Program-made: the position numbers and the translations under genes
Shown here: one piece after another, positions 38,178-46,974 of the stretch
How positions within the stretch are numbered: the stretch's first letter is position 1
Layout: every line of letters starts with the position of its first letter
Notes under the pieces: model-generated
Database searches by the model: none
The model's input: the letters and a program-made list of their open reading frames with translations, nothing else
What the model was told of the DNA's origin: nothing
Assembly (NCBI RefSeq): GCF_020193575.1
Contig: NZ_JADYVD010000008.1
Span: 103,808 to 167,807, forward strand
Source of the DNA: Ensifer sp. IC4062
GTDB lineage: Bacteria; Pseudomonadota; Alphaproteobacteria; Rhizobiales; Rhizobiaceae
DNA length: 64,000 nucleotides
Reading direction: 5' to 3'

Positions 38178-39887
38178 TCAGAAGGTCTGGCCCGAGAGCA
38201 TGGCGAGGTGCTCGATGATCGGACCGAGGGCGAGTGCCGGGAAGAACTGCAGCCCGCCGAGAATGAGGATGATGCCGATCAGGAGGCCGACGAAGAGCGG
38301 CGTGTCGGTCGGGAAGGTGCCCTTCGAAGCCGGCACGCGCGTCTTGGCGGCAATCGAGCCGGCGATAGCGAGCACCGGAACTGCATAAGCGAAGCGGCCG
38401 AGTAGCATCGCGATGCCGAGCGTCGTGTTGTACCAGGGCGTGTTGCCTGTGAGCCCGCCGAAGGCCGAACCGTTGTTGCCGGCGGCAGAGGTGAAGGCAT
38501 AGAGGATTTCCGACAGCCCATGCGGACCGGCGGTGCCGACGCTGGCGACGGCGAAAGGCAGGACCGCGGAAATTGCCGTGAAGCTGAGGATCGCGAGCGG
38601 CAGAATGAGCACGGCGAACATGGCGTACTTCATCTCGCGCGACTCGATCTTCTTGCCGAGCAGTTCCGGCGTGCGCCCGACCATCAGACCGGCGACGAAA
38701 ACGGCAAGGATCGCAAAGACCACCATGCCGTAGAGCCCGGAGCCGACGCCGCCGGGCAGCACTTCGCCGAGCTGGATGAGGAACATCGGGACGAGACCGC
38801 CAAGGCCGGTGAACGAGCCATGCATGCCGTTGACGCCGCCGTCGGAAAGGCCCGTCGTGACCGTCGCATAAAGCGCCGTCATCGCCTGGCCGAAGCGGAC
38901 CTCCTTGCCTTCCATATTGCCGAGCGCCGGGTCGAGCCCGAGCGCGGTGAGGATCGGATTACCCGCCGCCTCTGCCCAGTAGACGACGCCGACGCTTGCG
39001 ATCAGAAAGGCGAAGGTGACGGCAATGAAGGCCCAGCCCTGACGGCGATTGCCGACGAACTGCCCGAAGGTGTAGAGCAGCGCCGCCGAGACGGACAGCA
39101 TGGCGAAGATGTTGAGGTAGTTCGAAAGCGCCGTCGGGTTCTCGAAGGGGTGCGCCGCATTGACGTTGAAGAACCCGCCGCCGTTTGTGCCGAGTTGCTT
39201 GATCGCTTCCTGGCTTGCAATGGGGCCGAGCGCGATCGTCTGCTTCGCCCCTTCGAGGGTCGTTGCCTCAATGGAAGCCTTGAACGTCTGCGGCAGTCCC
39301 ATGGCGACGAAGGCGAGCCCCAGCACGATGGCAATCGGCAAAAGGACGTAAAGCGTCGCCCGCGTAAGGTCGACCCAGAAATTCCCGACTGTCGGCACGG
39401 CGGATCGGGCGAAGGCCCGCGTGACGGCGAGCGCCATGGCAATGCCCGTCGCGGCCGAGACAAAATTCTGCACCGTCAGGCCCATCATCTGGCTAAAATG
39501 GCTCATCGTCGTCTCGCCCGCATAGTTCTGCCAATTGGTATTTGTGACGAAACTGACGGCCGTGTTGAAGGCGAGATCCGAGGGCACATTGCCGAAGCCC
39601 TGCGGGTTTAAGGGCAGCCACGCTTGGAGCCTCAGGATCGCGTAGAGCGAGACGAAGCCGGCGAAGCTGAAGGCCAGCACGGACAAGGTGTAACCGAGCC
39701 AGCCCTGCTCCTTCGCCGGGTCAACGCCCGCCGCTGCGTAGAGGCACCGCTCGACGGGAGCGAAGATGGGAGAGAAAATGTTGCGTTCGCCGGAAAACAC
39801 CCGCGCCATGTAGAGCCCCAGCGGCTTGATGACGGCAAGAACGGCGAGAAAGAACAGGCTGATCTGCAGCCAGCCGACGAGAGTCAT
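38178..39887 (-). CDS. kdpA: KdpA potassium-binding channel subunit
   Basis: A 569-residue membrane protein with about ten helices and four pore-loop repeats. Recognisable selectivity segments are [55 protein letters not shown] and [20 protein letters not shown]. It is the potassium-binding channel-like subunit of KdpFABC, a superfamily-of-potassium-transporter (SKT) member. It lies 23 bases after kdpF. Confidence 0.97.
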   Translation of the reverse strand: MTLVGWLQISLFFLAVLAVIKPLGLYMARVFSGERNIFSPIFAPVERCLYAAAGVDPAKEQGWLGYTLSVLAFSFAGFVSLYAILRLQAWLPLNPQGFGNVPSDLAFNTAVSFVTNTNWQNYAGETTMSHFSQMMGLTVQNFVSAATGIAMALAVTRAFARSAVPTVGNFWVDLTRATLYVLLPIAIVLGLAFVAMGLPQTFKASIEATTLEGAKQTIALGPIASQEAIKQLGTNGGGFFNVNAAHPFENPTALSNYLNIFAMLSVSAALLYTFGQFVGNRRQGWAFIAVTFAFLIASVGVVYWAEAAGNPILTALGLDPALGNMEGKEVRFGQAMTALYATVTTGLSDGGVNGMHGSFTGLGGLVPMFLIQLGEVLPGGVGSGLYGMVVFAILAVFVAGLMVGRTPELLGKKIESREMKYAMFAVLILPLAILSFTAISAVLPFAVASVGTAGPHGLSEILYAFTSAAGNNGSAFGGLTGNTPWYNTTLGIAMLLGRFAYAVPVLAIAGSIAAKTRVPASKGTFPTDTPLFVGLLIGIILILGGLQFFPALALGPIIEHLAMLSGQTF

Positions 39888-39910
39888 GGGAAATCTCCGG
39901 AAGGGACGCG

Positions 39911-39997
39911 CTAGAACCGCTCCGGCCGGACGAGCGTCACGACGAGGTAGGCGGCGAGCGCAATGGCGATGAACAGGCCGACAAGGGGTTCGATCAT
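39911..39997 (-). CDS. kdpF: KdpF small membrane subunit
   Basis: A 28-residue peptide ([17 protein letters not shown] then a short tail VRPERF), a single helix that stabilises the KdpFABC complex in lipid. The ribosome site AGGAGGG overlaps the stop codon of the upstream 27-residue peptide, implying translational coupling. Position directly before kdpA and the tail sequence are typical of KdpF. Confidence 0.9.
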   Translation of the reverse strand: MIEPLVGLFIAIALAAYLVVTLVRPERF

Positions 39998-40006
39998 CGA
40001 TCCCTC

Positions 40007-40090
40007 CTAAAGCCGGCTGAGCGCGCGTGCGTACACCGCAAGCACGACAAAACCTGCGATGCCGGCGGCAACGAAAAGGATGTCCGACAT
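40007..40090 (-). CDS. 27-residue membrane peptide leading the kdp operon
   Basis: A tiny frame starting [13 protein letters not shown], one hydrophobic helix followed by basic [13 protein letters not shown] lies 6 bases before the ATG at 40090; an in-frame ATG at 40096 is alternative. Its stop overlaps the kdpF ribosome site. Small helices of this build are seen before kdpF in other bacteria but have no assigned role that I know of. It could be a second accessory helix of the pump or a leader peptide controlling kdpF translation. Confidence 0.7.
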   Translation of the reverse strand: MSDILFVAAGIAGFVVLAVYARALSRL

Positions 40091-40096
40091 GGGCAT

Positions 40097-40981
40097 TCTC
40101 CGATTGTCAGTGTCACCCGGATGATGCCCCAGCCTCGGGTCAAATATCGATTGGGATCATTGGACGGCCGCGTAAGGAAAAGATAAAGAGCCGGAATTGG
40201 CGTGAGGAACCGCACGGGCTGTCCGCTGCAGTGAGAGTCGCACTGCATGCGGGCTGGTGAAGCTGGGCTCTGAGTAGCAACGGAACAGAAAACCTACATA
40301 AGCGCAGGCGGGCCGGACCTCGCGTTGTAGTCGATCAACGACAGCGGCGCACCGACCGAGGTGTTATGCCCCCCACTCGGCGTCGCCGTTGATCCTGCCC
40401 CTCGCGCCTCCCCCGAATGATCAGGGTGCGGAAGCGAGAAGCCGCCTCGCTTCCGTTAACCAATTTCTAACCACGGAATTACCGCACTTAGCTTAGCGGC
40501 CACTCCAGGGTCAGAACAAGGACTATTGATGGAAGCATGATGCTCAGGGGCAGGCCGGTGGATGCTCTTTGTTCCGGCAGCCCGGAATCGTCTCTGTCGC
40601 GCATCAACCAAATCCTTTCTGGTGTCGAGGGCTGTACGGCGGTGGAGCCTCAGAGCTGCGTGGAATGGACGACTTAGGCAGCTCTGAGACCCTCCCGCAC
40701 CTGAGCGGCTGACGAGGGTGCCGCTCGGAGCTGACAACTCCAATCTGCGTCAGAGGTTTCGCTCGCCACCTGTCTGAGACCTTTGCCATTACCGAGTCGG
40801 ACCAAGGTCCTAGACATCGTGGTGACGCCTCGTCCTGGGCATTGATCTGTTCAAGATTGAGCGTCAGGCGATCGGACACTTCCTTTTGTTGGCAGCAGAA
40901 GCGAGCGCGCGGTTACAAGCCCCCAGCCGCACTCTTGATCTCTGAAGTTCGATGCCTACCCCGCCGCGCCACGAAAGGACG
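40097..40981. other. Long intergenic stretch upstream of kdp
   Basis: About 885 bases. The part next to 40100-40200 should hold the kdp promoter and KdpE site, though I cannot mark it. Frames at 40456-40880 on the minus strand have no family features. Nothing else is recognised. Confidence 0.4.
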
Positions 40982-41212
40982 ATGAAGTTGAGAGGAACCG
41001 AATTGGAGGACGGCAAGAAATTCAGATCGCTCAGACACCACCTGATGGCGAAGTACGGTCTGACGCCGCAGCAGTATCGCGCAAAGTGGAAGCTCCCCGC
41101 TGACTACCCGACGACAGCTCCGAACTATGCGCGACAGCGCTCGGAACTCGCACGCGGTAGGAACCTGCCATCAGTGCCTGCTGAAGCCCCTGCTCCTCTT
41201 CGCAAGGCCTGA
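40982..41212 (+). CDS. Truncated Ros/MucR-family regulator
   Basis: A 76-residue frame from MKLRGTELEDGKKF with AAAGGA before it. It matches the C-terminal half of MucR/Ros proteins (SLRHHLMAKYGLTPQQYRAK, LPADYPTTAPNYARQRSELA). The N-terminal half is missing, and the zinc-binding cysteines of the usual CLEC motif read ELED, so the zinc finger is impaired. It might be a decayed gene or a small interfering partner of full-length MucR. Confidence 0.65.
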   Translation: MKLRGTELEDGKKFRSLRHHLMAKYGLTPQQYRAKWKLPADYPTTAPNYARQRSELARGRNLPSVPAEAPAPLRKA

Positions 41213-41273
41213 AGTTCGGCTGCCGTGACGAGCTATCATCGCAAATGAGCACGTCGCAAAAGGAGGGAAACCA

Positions 41274-41372
41274 ATGATCGATTGGCAAGACCTGACCGAA
41301 GAAGACGCTGTCGACGTAGCGGTGGTTCCATCAAAACTGCCCATGCAGGAATCTGCGGATTCCTGCATGTAA
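41274..41372 (+). CDS. Possible 32-residue peptide with strong ribosome site
   Basis: A short acidic frame beginning MIDWQDLTEEDAVDV. AAGGAGG lies seven bases upstream, close to ideal. The last codons coincide with a perfect 12-bp inverted repeat (41342-41369). No family is recognised; it may be the remaining start of a lost gene. Confidence 0.4.
   Translation: MIDWQDLTEEDAVDVAVVPSKLPMQESADSCM
41342..41369. repeat. Perfect 12-bp hairpin
   Basis: CATGCAGGAATC, loop TGCG, GATTCCTGCATG. The symmetry is exact. There is no T-tract, so it is not a classical terminator; it might be a protein-binding palindrome or recombination site. Confidence 0.7.
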
Positions 41373-41585
41373 GCTGCATTGGCTCTCCGGCAGGAACGTG
41401 CCAGGCCTTGCTACGGACCGAGAATACCAAGGCTAGCGTAGCAACCAACAATCCGTCGCCTTGAACGGGAATTGAACTGCAGGCCCTTCAAACGCCGAAG
41501 AGTGCTGGCCGTGCACAGGCAAATCCCGTCCTGCCGCTCCTGCGACCAGCACCTGCTTGCCGGAGTCGGCCGCCGAGCGACGTTC

Positions 41586-42311
41586 TCAATGCACGCCTAG
41601 AAACTGCCTCAGCTCCGGCGTCTGCGGATTGGCGAAGACCTCTTCCGGCCGCCCGATCTCGTGCACACGGCCCTGGTGCATGAAGACGACGCGCGAGCAG
41701 ACGTCACGGGCGAACTTCATCTCATGCGTCACCATCAGCAGCGTCATGCCCTCGGCGGCAAGCTCGCGCACGACCGCCAGCACTTCGGCGACCAATTCCG
41801 GATCAAGCGCCGAGGTGATCTCGTCGCAAAGCAGCGCCATCGGCTGCATCGCAAGTGCCCTTGCGATCGCCACGCGCTGCTGCTGCCCGCCGGAGAGCTC
41901 GTCCGGATAGGCGTCGAATTTTTGCTCCAGGCCGACGCGCTCTAACATCCTGCGCGCCATCGTCTCCGCCTCCGGTTTCGCCGTTTTTTTGACCACCGTC
42001 TGCGACAGCATGACGTTGCTACCGACCGTCAGATGCGGAAAGAGATTGAACTGCTGGAAGATCATGCCGACCTTCAGGCGCAGCGCCTTCAGGTGCACTT
42101 CATCGTCGTGAAGCTGAGCGCCCGCAACGGAGATTGAGCCGTTGCTGATCGTCTCAAGGCCGTTGATGCAGCGTAAGAGCGTCGACTTGCCCGAACCGCT
42201 CTTGCCGATGATGGCGATCACCTCGCCCGGCTCGACATCGAGATTGATGCCCTTCAGGACCTCGTTCGCGCCGTAGCTTTTGCGGACTTCAGTGATTTCG
42301 ATGAGCGACAT
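41586..42311 (-). CDS. Polar amino-acid ABC transporter ATP-binding protein
   Basis: A 241-residue ABC ATPase of the GlnQ/HisP class. Walker A is GKSGSGKST, signature LSGGQQQR, Walker B ALLCDEITSALD, H-loop MVTHEMKFA. It energises import by the two permeases encoded upstream. Its start at 42311 (MSLIEITEV) overlaps the permease end by 23 bases. The substrate is probably an amino acid or close relative, judged from the family. Confidence 0.95.
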   Translation of the reverse strand: MSLIEITEVRKSYGANEVLKGINLDVEPGEVIAIIGKSGSGKSTLLRCINGLETISNGSISVAGAQLHDDEVHLKALRLKVGMIFQQFNLFPHLTVGSNVMLSQTVVKKTAKPEAETMARRMLERVGLEQKFDAYPDELSGGQQQRVAIARALAMQPMALLCDEITSALDPELVAEVLAVVRELAAEGMTLLMVTHEMKFARDVCSRVVFMHQGRVHEIGRPEEVFANPQTPELRQFLGVH

Positions 42312-42948
42312 TGAGCTTCCTTTCGAGAATCTGGCTGCTTTTGGAGAGCGGCCAGCAGAGCGCGAAATAGATAAGGGCAACGAGGCCGTAGACCGTAAAA
42401 GGCTGGAAGGTGGCATTGGTGACAACGGTCCCGGCCTTCGACAGTTCGACGAAACCGATGATCGAGGTCAGCGCCGTGCCCTTGATGACCTGAACGGAAA
42501 AACCGACCGTTGGTGGAACGGCGATCTTCATTGCCTGCGGCAGGATGACGTAGCGCATCTGCTGCAAGCGGCCCATGCCGAGGCTGGCGGACGCTTCCCA
42601 TTGCCCTTTGGCGATCGCCTCGACGCAGCCGCGCCAGATTTCTCCGAGAAAGGCAGCTGACCAGAGGATCAGCGCCAGTCCGGCGGCAAGCCAGGCAGGA
42701 ACGTCGATGCCGAAAAGGCCAAGCCCAAAAAAGGCGATGAAGAGCTGCATCAGGAGCGGCGTGCCTTGGAAGAGCTCGATATAATACTTCGCCAGCGACC
42801 GCAGCCACGCGCGTTTGCTGATGCGCAGGAAAAGGAGGCCCAACCCGACGATGCCGCCGCCAACAAAAGAGACGAGTGACAGAACCACAGTCCAGCGGGT
42901 GGCAAGCAGCAGGTTTCGCAAAATGTCCCAGATCGTGAACTCGATCAT
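42289..42948 (-). CDS. Polar amino-acid ABC transporter permease
   Basis: A 219-residue HisM/GlnP-type permease with about five helices. The EAA loop is seen at EASASLGMGRLQQMRYVILP followed by QAMKIAVPP. N-terminal helices include WTVVLSLVSFVGGGIVGLG. It forms a heterodimer with the second permease. It overlaps both neighbours (start overlaps the preceding permease stop by 4 bases). Confidence 0.94.
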   Translation of the reverse strand: MIEFTIWDILRNLLLATRWTVVLSLVSFVGGGIVGLGLLFLRISKRAWLRSLAKYYIELFQGTPLLMQLFIAFFGLGLFGIDVPAWLAAGLALILWSAAFLGEIWRGCVEAIAKGQWEASASLGMGRLQQMRYVILPQAMKIAVPPTVGFSVQVIKGTALTSIIGFVELSKAGTVVTNATFQPFTVYGLVALIYFALCWPLSKSSQILERKLNVAHRNH

Positions 42949-43616
42949 CGCGCTGCCCTCCTCGGGAAGATGAGCCCGCCAACGATCGCCAGCACCTGGC
43001 GAAGCAGCACCGCAAGCGCCAGATAGACGGCCGTCGAGACGATATAGGCCTCGAAGGCGCGGAAGGTCCTCGACTGGATGAAGTTCGCCGCGAAGGTCAG
43101 GTCTTCCGCGGCGATCTGCGAAACGACGGCGGATCCGAGCATGACGATGACGACCTGCGAGGAGAGCGCCGGCCAGATCCGCTGAAGCGACGGCACGAGA
43201 ACCACATGTCGAAAGGTCTCGAAACGCGTCATGGCGAGGCTGGCGCCCGCCTCGAACTGGCCCTTCGGCGTCGCCTGGATACCGGCCCTGATGATTTCGC
43301 AGCTATAGGCACCAAGATTGACGACCATGGCGATATTGGCCGCCTGCAATTCGCTAAGCTGCGGTCCGAGCGACGGCAACCCGAAGAAGATGAAGAAGAG
43401 CTGGATCAGGAACGGCGTGTTGCGGATCAGTTCGACGTATAGCGCGACGATCGGCTTCAACCAGGCAGGGCCGAGCGCCCTGACCCAGGCGCAGAAAATG
43501 CCAAGGGAAATGCCGGCAACGGCGCCGACCGCGATCAGTTCGATCGTGATCCCGATCCCCTTGACGATCTGCGGATAATATTCGGCGAGCCAGCCGAATT
43601 CGAATTGATAATTCAA
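42945..43616 (-). CDS. Polar amino-acid ABC transporter permease
   Basis: A 223-residue HisQ-type permease. The EAA loop is EAGASLAMTRFETFRHVVLV. The reading starts at a TTG (MNYQFEFGWLAEYYPQ) with AGGGG upstream, which fits family N-termini; ATG codons at 43643 and 43676 would give longer products. It lies after an imperfect stem-loop that follows the binding-protein gene. Confidence 0.92.
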   Translation of the reverse strand: MNYQFEFGWLAEYYPQIVKGIGITIELIAVGAVAGISLGIFCAWVRALGPAWLKPIVALYVELIRNTPFLIQLFFIFFGLPSLGPQLSELQAANIAMVVNLGAYSCEIIRAGIQATPKGQFEAGASLAMTRFETFRHVVLVPSLQRIWPALSSQVVIVMLGSAVVSQIAAEDLTFAANFIQSRTFRAFEAYIVSTAVYLALAVLLRQVLAIVGGLIFPRRAAR

Positions 43617-43649
43617 AGGCGCACCCCTGTTTGGCAAAGGCATCAGTGA

Positions 43650-43685
43650 CGCCATCCGGCTCTGGTGACCCAGCACGGGATGGCG
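43650..43685 (-). promoter_or_regulatory. Intercistronic stem-loop between binding-protein and permease genes
   Basis: CGCCATCC (43650-43657) pairs with GGATGGCG (43678-43685), and an inner CTGG/CCAG stem closes a TGAC loop. Such hairpins after a binding-protein gene usually protect the upstream mRNA and lower downstream expression, which would give more binding protein than permease. Confidence 0.55.
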
Positions 43686-43695
43686 CCCCGGCTGA

Positions 43696-44481
43696 TCAGA
43701 GGTCGGCGGGCAAATCGGCTCCGAGCCATTTCTGCGAAATGGCGTTCAGCGAACCGTCGGCCTTGGCGGCGGCAATGATGCCGTTGACCTTTTCGAGCAG
43801 CGCCGGTTGCTCCTTGCTGAGCCCGATGTAACAGGGCGAATTCTTGATGAGGAACTTGAGCTCCGGCCGCTTCGGCGGATTCTTCGCGAGAATGGCCGCG
43901 GCAACGACATTGCCGGTCGCGACCGCTTCGACCTGTCCGGAAAGGAAGGCAGAAATCGTGCCGTTGTTGTCCTCATAGCGCTTGATGACCGTGTCGGTCG
44001 GCGCGATCTTCGTCAGCTCCAGATCCTCGACTGCGCCGCGAGTGACGCCGACCACTTTGCCCGCGAGTTCCTCCGGCTTCGCGGCGGCGAATTCGGCAGG
44101 TCCGAAAACGCCGTTGAAGAACGGCGCGTACGCGGTCGAGAAATCGATCACCTTCTCGCGCTCGGGGTTCTTGCCGAGGCTGGAAATAACCAGATCGACC
44201 TTGTTGGTCTGGAGGTATGGAATACGGTTGGCGCTGGTGACCGGTACGAGTTCGACCTTCACGCCCAGTTTCTCGGCAATGAGATTGGCCATGTCGATAT
44301 CGTAACCGACCGGCGCCATGTCTGGTCCCACACTGCCGAACGGCGGGAAATCCTGGGGAACCGCGACGCGCAACGCGCCGCGCGCGGCGATATCGCCGAG
44401 CGCATCGGCTTGCGCAACCGAACCGAAGCCGACGGTGGCGGCCAGGGCCGCGATGGCAACGAAGAGTCTTCTTTTCAGCAT
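43696..44481 (-). CDS. ABC transporter substrate-binding protein (SBP_bac_3)
   Basis: A 261-residue periplasmic solute-binding protein with a Sec signal (MLKRRLFVAIAALAATVGFG, cleavage near AQA-DAL). Family features are VGYDIDMANLIAEKLGVKVE, NRIPYLQTNKVDLVISSL, and VGVTRGAVEDLELTKI. It delivers an amino-acid-like ligand to the permeases. Start 44481 places the signal correctly. It is the first transporter gene, 19 bases downstream of the regulator stop on the same strand. Confidence 0.94.
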   Translation of the reverse strand: MLKRRLFVAIAALAATVGFGSVAQADALGDIAARGALRVAVPQDFPPFGSVGPDMAPVGYDIDMANLIAEKLGVKVELVPVTSANRIPYLQTNKVDLVISSLGKNPEREKVIDFSTAYAPFFNGVFGPAEFAAAKPEELAGKVVGVTRGAVEDLELTKIAPTDTVIKRYEDNNGTISAFLSGQVEAVATGNVVAAAILAKNPPKRPELKFLIKNSPCYIGLSKEQPALLEKVNGIIAAAKADGSLNAISQKWLGADLPADL

Positions 44482-44500
44482 CGAGTCATTTCTCCTTTGT

Positions 44501-45235
44501 TTACGGTTTGGCTTTGCGCGACGCCTTCGAAGATGAAGCGACGGTCTGGGGAGGAAGCGAAAGGGAGTGTCTGAGATCGGCGAGCGGATCGGGGCGTCTC
44601 GTGAGGTCCAGTCCCGTCTCCACATCGTCGAGGTGCTCGACGGCAAGCGATGCCGCCTTCAGGAAGTCGCCCGCCTCCATCGCCGCGACAATGCGGCAAT
44701 GGCCGAGATGGGACTGCATCGCGTGAAAGTCGCTCTGGTAGAGCATCGAAATCAGGATCGTGCGCGCAGTCAGATCGCGAAGGATATCGACGAGAATCGC
44801 GTTGCCCGCCAGTTCGGCGATACGGATATGGAAATCGCCCATCAGGCAGGTCAGGCGCTGCCGATCGCCGGCGGCAATTGCCGCCTTCTCCTCGGCGAGG
44901 TGCGCTTTGAGGACCGTGAGGCCGCGTTCCGTCAGGCGGCTCATGTTGCGCAGCAGTCCGGCCTCGATGACGCGGCGCGCCTCGTAGACCGTCATCGCCT
45001 CGTCTGCAGAGGGCTCTACCACGAACCAACCGCGCCGCGGGCTGACATTGACGATCCCGCGCGCCTCCAGCCGCATCATCGCCTCGCGCACACGAGTGCG
45101 TGAAACGTCGAAAAGCGCGGCGAGCTGGCTTTCGCTCAGCCGTGTGCCGGGACGGATGCGAGCAGACAGAATGGAAGAGACGATGGCTTCGTCGATGCCA
45201 TTCTGTGCGAACTGTTGTGGCGACAAATCTTGCAT
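44501..45235 (-). CDS. GntR/FCD-family transcriptional regulator
   Basis: A 244-residue regulator. The N-terminal winged helix (about 12-78) has RLSESQLAALFDVSRTRVRE and MRLEARGIVNVSPRRGWFV. The C-terminal FCD domain has the metal-binding pattern DFHIRIAELAGN with SHLGHCRIV AAMEAGD. FCD proteins are usually repressors released by a small carboxylate or amino acid. It leads the ABC importer operon, so autoregulation and control of the importer by its substrate are likely. Confidence 0.93.
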   Translation of the reverse strand: MQDLSPQQFAQNGIDEAIVSSILSARIRPGTRLSESQLAALFDVSRTRVREAMMRLEARGIVNVSPRRGWFVVEPSADEAMTVYEARRVIEAGLLRNMSRLTERGLTVLKAHLAEEKAAIAAGDRQRLTCLMGDFHIRIAELAGNAILVDILRDLTARTILISMLYQSDFHAMQSHLGHCRIVAAMEAGDFLKAASLAVEHLDDVETGLDLTRRPDPLADLRHSLSLPPQTVASSSKASRKAKP

Positions 45236-45672
45236 ACAAGGCGAGCAAGCAAGCCTCGTGCCAATCTCAGATCTTTATGGTTTCAGCAACTTGCCGCTCA
45301 GTCCTGCACGGTTTGTAACCAGCTATGCAGTTCACGTGATTATTTGGGCGCCTTTTCATCAGCAGCCGAGGGCAATGATGCAGTGCGACCGCCGAGAAGA
45401 GACGGGGCGACCGATCGTTCCGTCCAGGTCGCCACGTCGACTGGGACGCGCCCTCTCTGCCGCCGGAACCTGTGCCGTCGTCATGACACTGGAGTTTAAG
45501 CAAGCCACAGGCTCGCTTGATCGGTTCCGAACGATACATTATGCGATCTTCTGTAACGGGCTTTGCGTCAATCCCGTGTGAGCGTAATCCCTCGCCGGGT
45601 GCTTGCTTCTGTCCGCAGTCGGAGCTTTGCCGCTGCTCTATGGTGTCTGCTGAGGACCGGTTGGCCAATCTT
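45236..45672. other. Intergenic stretch with a direct repeat
   Basis: About 435 bases holding the promoter region of the GntR/ABC operon and a 22-base sequence (45548-45569) repeated at 45694-45715 inside the IS110 remnant. No gene is supported. Confidence 0.5.
45548..45569 (+). repeat. 22-bp direct repeat, copy 1
   Basis: CTTCTGTAACGGGCTTTGCG plus TC. The same 22 bases recur at 45694-45715. Both contain TGTAACGGGC, which also occurs inverted at the other end of the IS110 remnant. Confidence 0.8.
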
Positions 45673-46725
45673 TTAAAGCGCAGTCACCGCGCGCTTCTGT
45701 AACGGGCTTTGCGTCTTATGAGCAATGAAGTTGGTTCTGTCCCGGAGCAGGCAATGCAACACCACCGCCAGCTTGCGGGCCAACGCCACGCGCGCCTTTT
45801 TGGGACCGGCACGTCTTGCGACCGCCAATGCCCAGCCCTTCAGATCGGAACCTTTGACCGGTCGCGTCAGGATGACGTTGGCCGCCTCGTAGAGCGCGGT
45901 TCGCACGCTGCCATCGCCGATCTTCGAGATGCGGCCGCTATGATCGGTTTCGCCCGATTGATATTTCTTCGGCGTCAATGCGAAGTGCGGCCCCACCGCG
46001 CGTGAGGAGCGGAATCGCTCCGGCGCGTCGACGGCCGCCACAAACGTCAGCGCCACCAGGACGCCAACGCCTGGCGTCGTCATTAGCCGCTGTGCGTTCT
46101 CGTCCTGGCGGGCGATGCCGCGCAGCCTGCGCTCAAGACCTGCAAATTCATGCACAAGCGCCTCGCGACCTTCAGGAGTGCCGTCGCGATCGCTTCCAAG
46201 GTCGAATGGCCTGCAATCAGCTCGCGGATGCGCCCCGCATAAGTGCGCCGCGTCGTCGGCCCGACCTTGAGGCCGAAGCCGCGCAGGATGCCCCGGATGC
46301 TCATCTCGATGTCGTGAAGCTTGCCTTGAATGAGCTTGCGGGCGGTCAGCAGCGCCCGCACCTCCTGGGCGGCAAGAGATTTGCAATGGACCGGTCTGAA
46401 CCAGCCAAGCCGCATCAACTGCGCAATGCCGCGGGCGTCCTTCTTGTCGGTCTTGACCGGCATCGTCCTGAAGTGCCCGCACGTGGCGCGTCTCGATCAG
46501 CTCGACGCAAAGACCTGCTTTCACCATCCCTGCGTGGAGCCACTGCGACAAGGGGCCGGCCTCCAGACCAATGCGCTCCATCGCCACGCCGTGCGCGCCG
46601 AACCAGGCGATCAGCGCATCGGGTTCGCTGAGGATCTTTGCTTCCCGCACAATGCGGCCATCCGCATCCACCACGCACACACTTGAGTATTCCAGGGATA
46701 CGTCGATGCCGGCATACTCTTTCAT
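45673..46725 (-). pseudogene. IS110-family transposase with compensating frameshifts
   Basis: The frame is open for 350 codons, but its middle is out of register. Residues 1 to about 85 read correctly (MKEYAGIDVSLEYSSVCVV, IETRHVRAL). The true continuation (MPVKTDKKDARGIAQLMRLG, FGLKVGPTTRRTYAGRIREL) lies in another frame between about 46475 and 46170. The original frame then resumes with LMTTPGVGVLVALTFVAAVD and LTPKKYQSGETDHSG. Two frameshifts of opposite sense have occurred, destroying the DEDD core, so the product should be inactive. Confidence 0.85.
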
Positions 46726-46836
46726 GGTCGTCTCTCCGTGCTGCTATGGAGCAGGCCATTCCTGACTCCGCGACACCATCATTGTGAGGGACGACGACCG
46801 ACCTTCAAACCTGCCGGGCCGGGTCCGCCCGTTACA
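45698..46836. mobile_element. IS110-type element bounded by a 10-bp inverted repeat
   Basis: TGTAACGGGC at 45698-45707 and its complement GCCCGTTACA at 46827-46836 bracket the decayed transposase gene. IS110 relatives of the IS1111 group carry short subterminal inverted repeats, so these may be the element ends; the precise termini are not proved. Confidence 0.5.
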
Positions 46837-46974
46837 TGGGGTAATCGCGGGAGCGAGCCGCCCGGGGCGGCAGATTGGTTATGGTACTGAATAGCAAGGT
46901 GGTTGCTCCCCGATAAGATGGGAATACGGGCTCACGACTGGATGCCGGGCCCAAACATCAATTTGAGAACAACC

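Noticed and set aside
36472..38388. Long plus-strand frame of 638 codons opposite kdpB
   Set aside because: Antisense shadow in GC-rich coding DNA: low-complexity Arg/Asp/Gly composition, no motifs, and KdpB is complete on the other strand.
32148..39997. Considering kdp as horizontally broken like its neighbours
   Set aside because: All subunits and the two-component pair are full length with catalytic residues and close coupling.
45673..46725. Reading this frame as an intact transposase
   Set aside because: The middle third is out of register; the DEDD-region motifs (KTDKKDARG) appear only in another frame.
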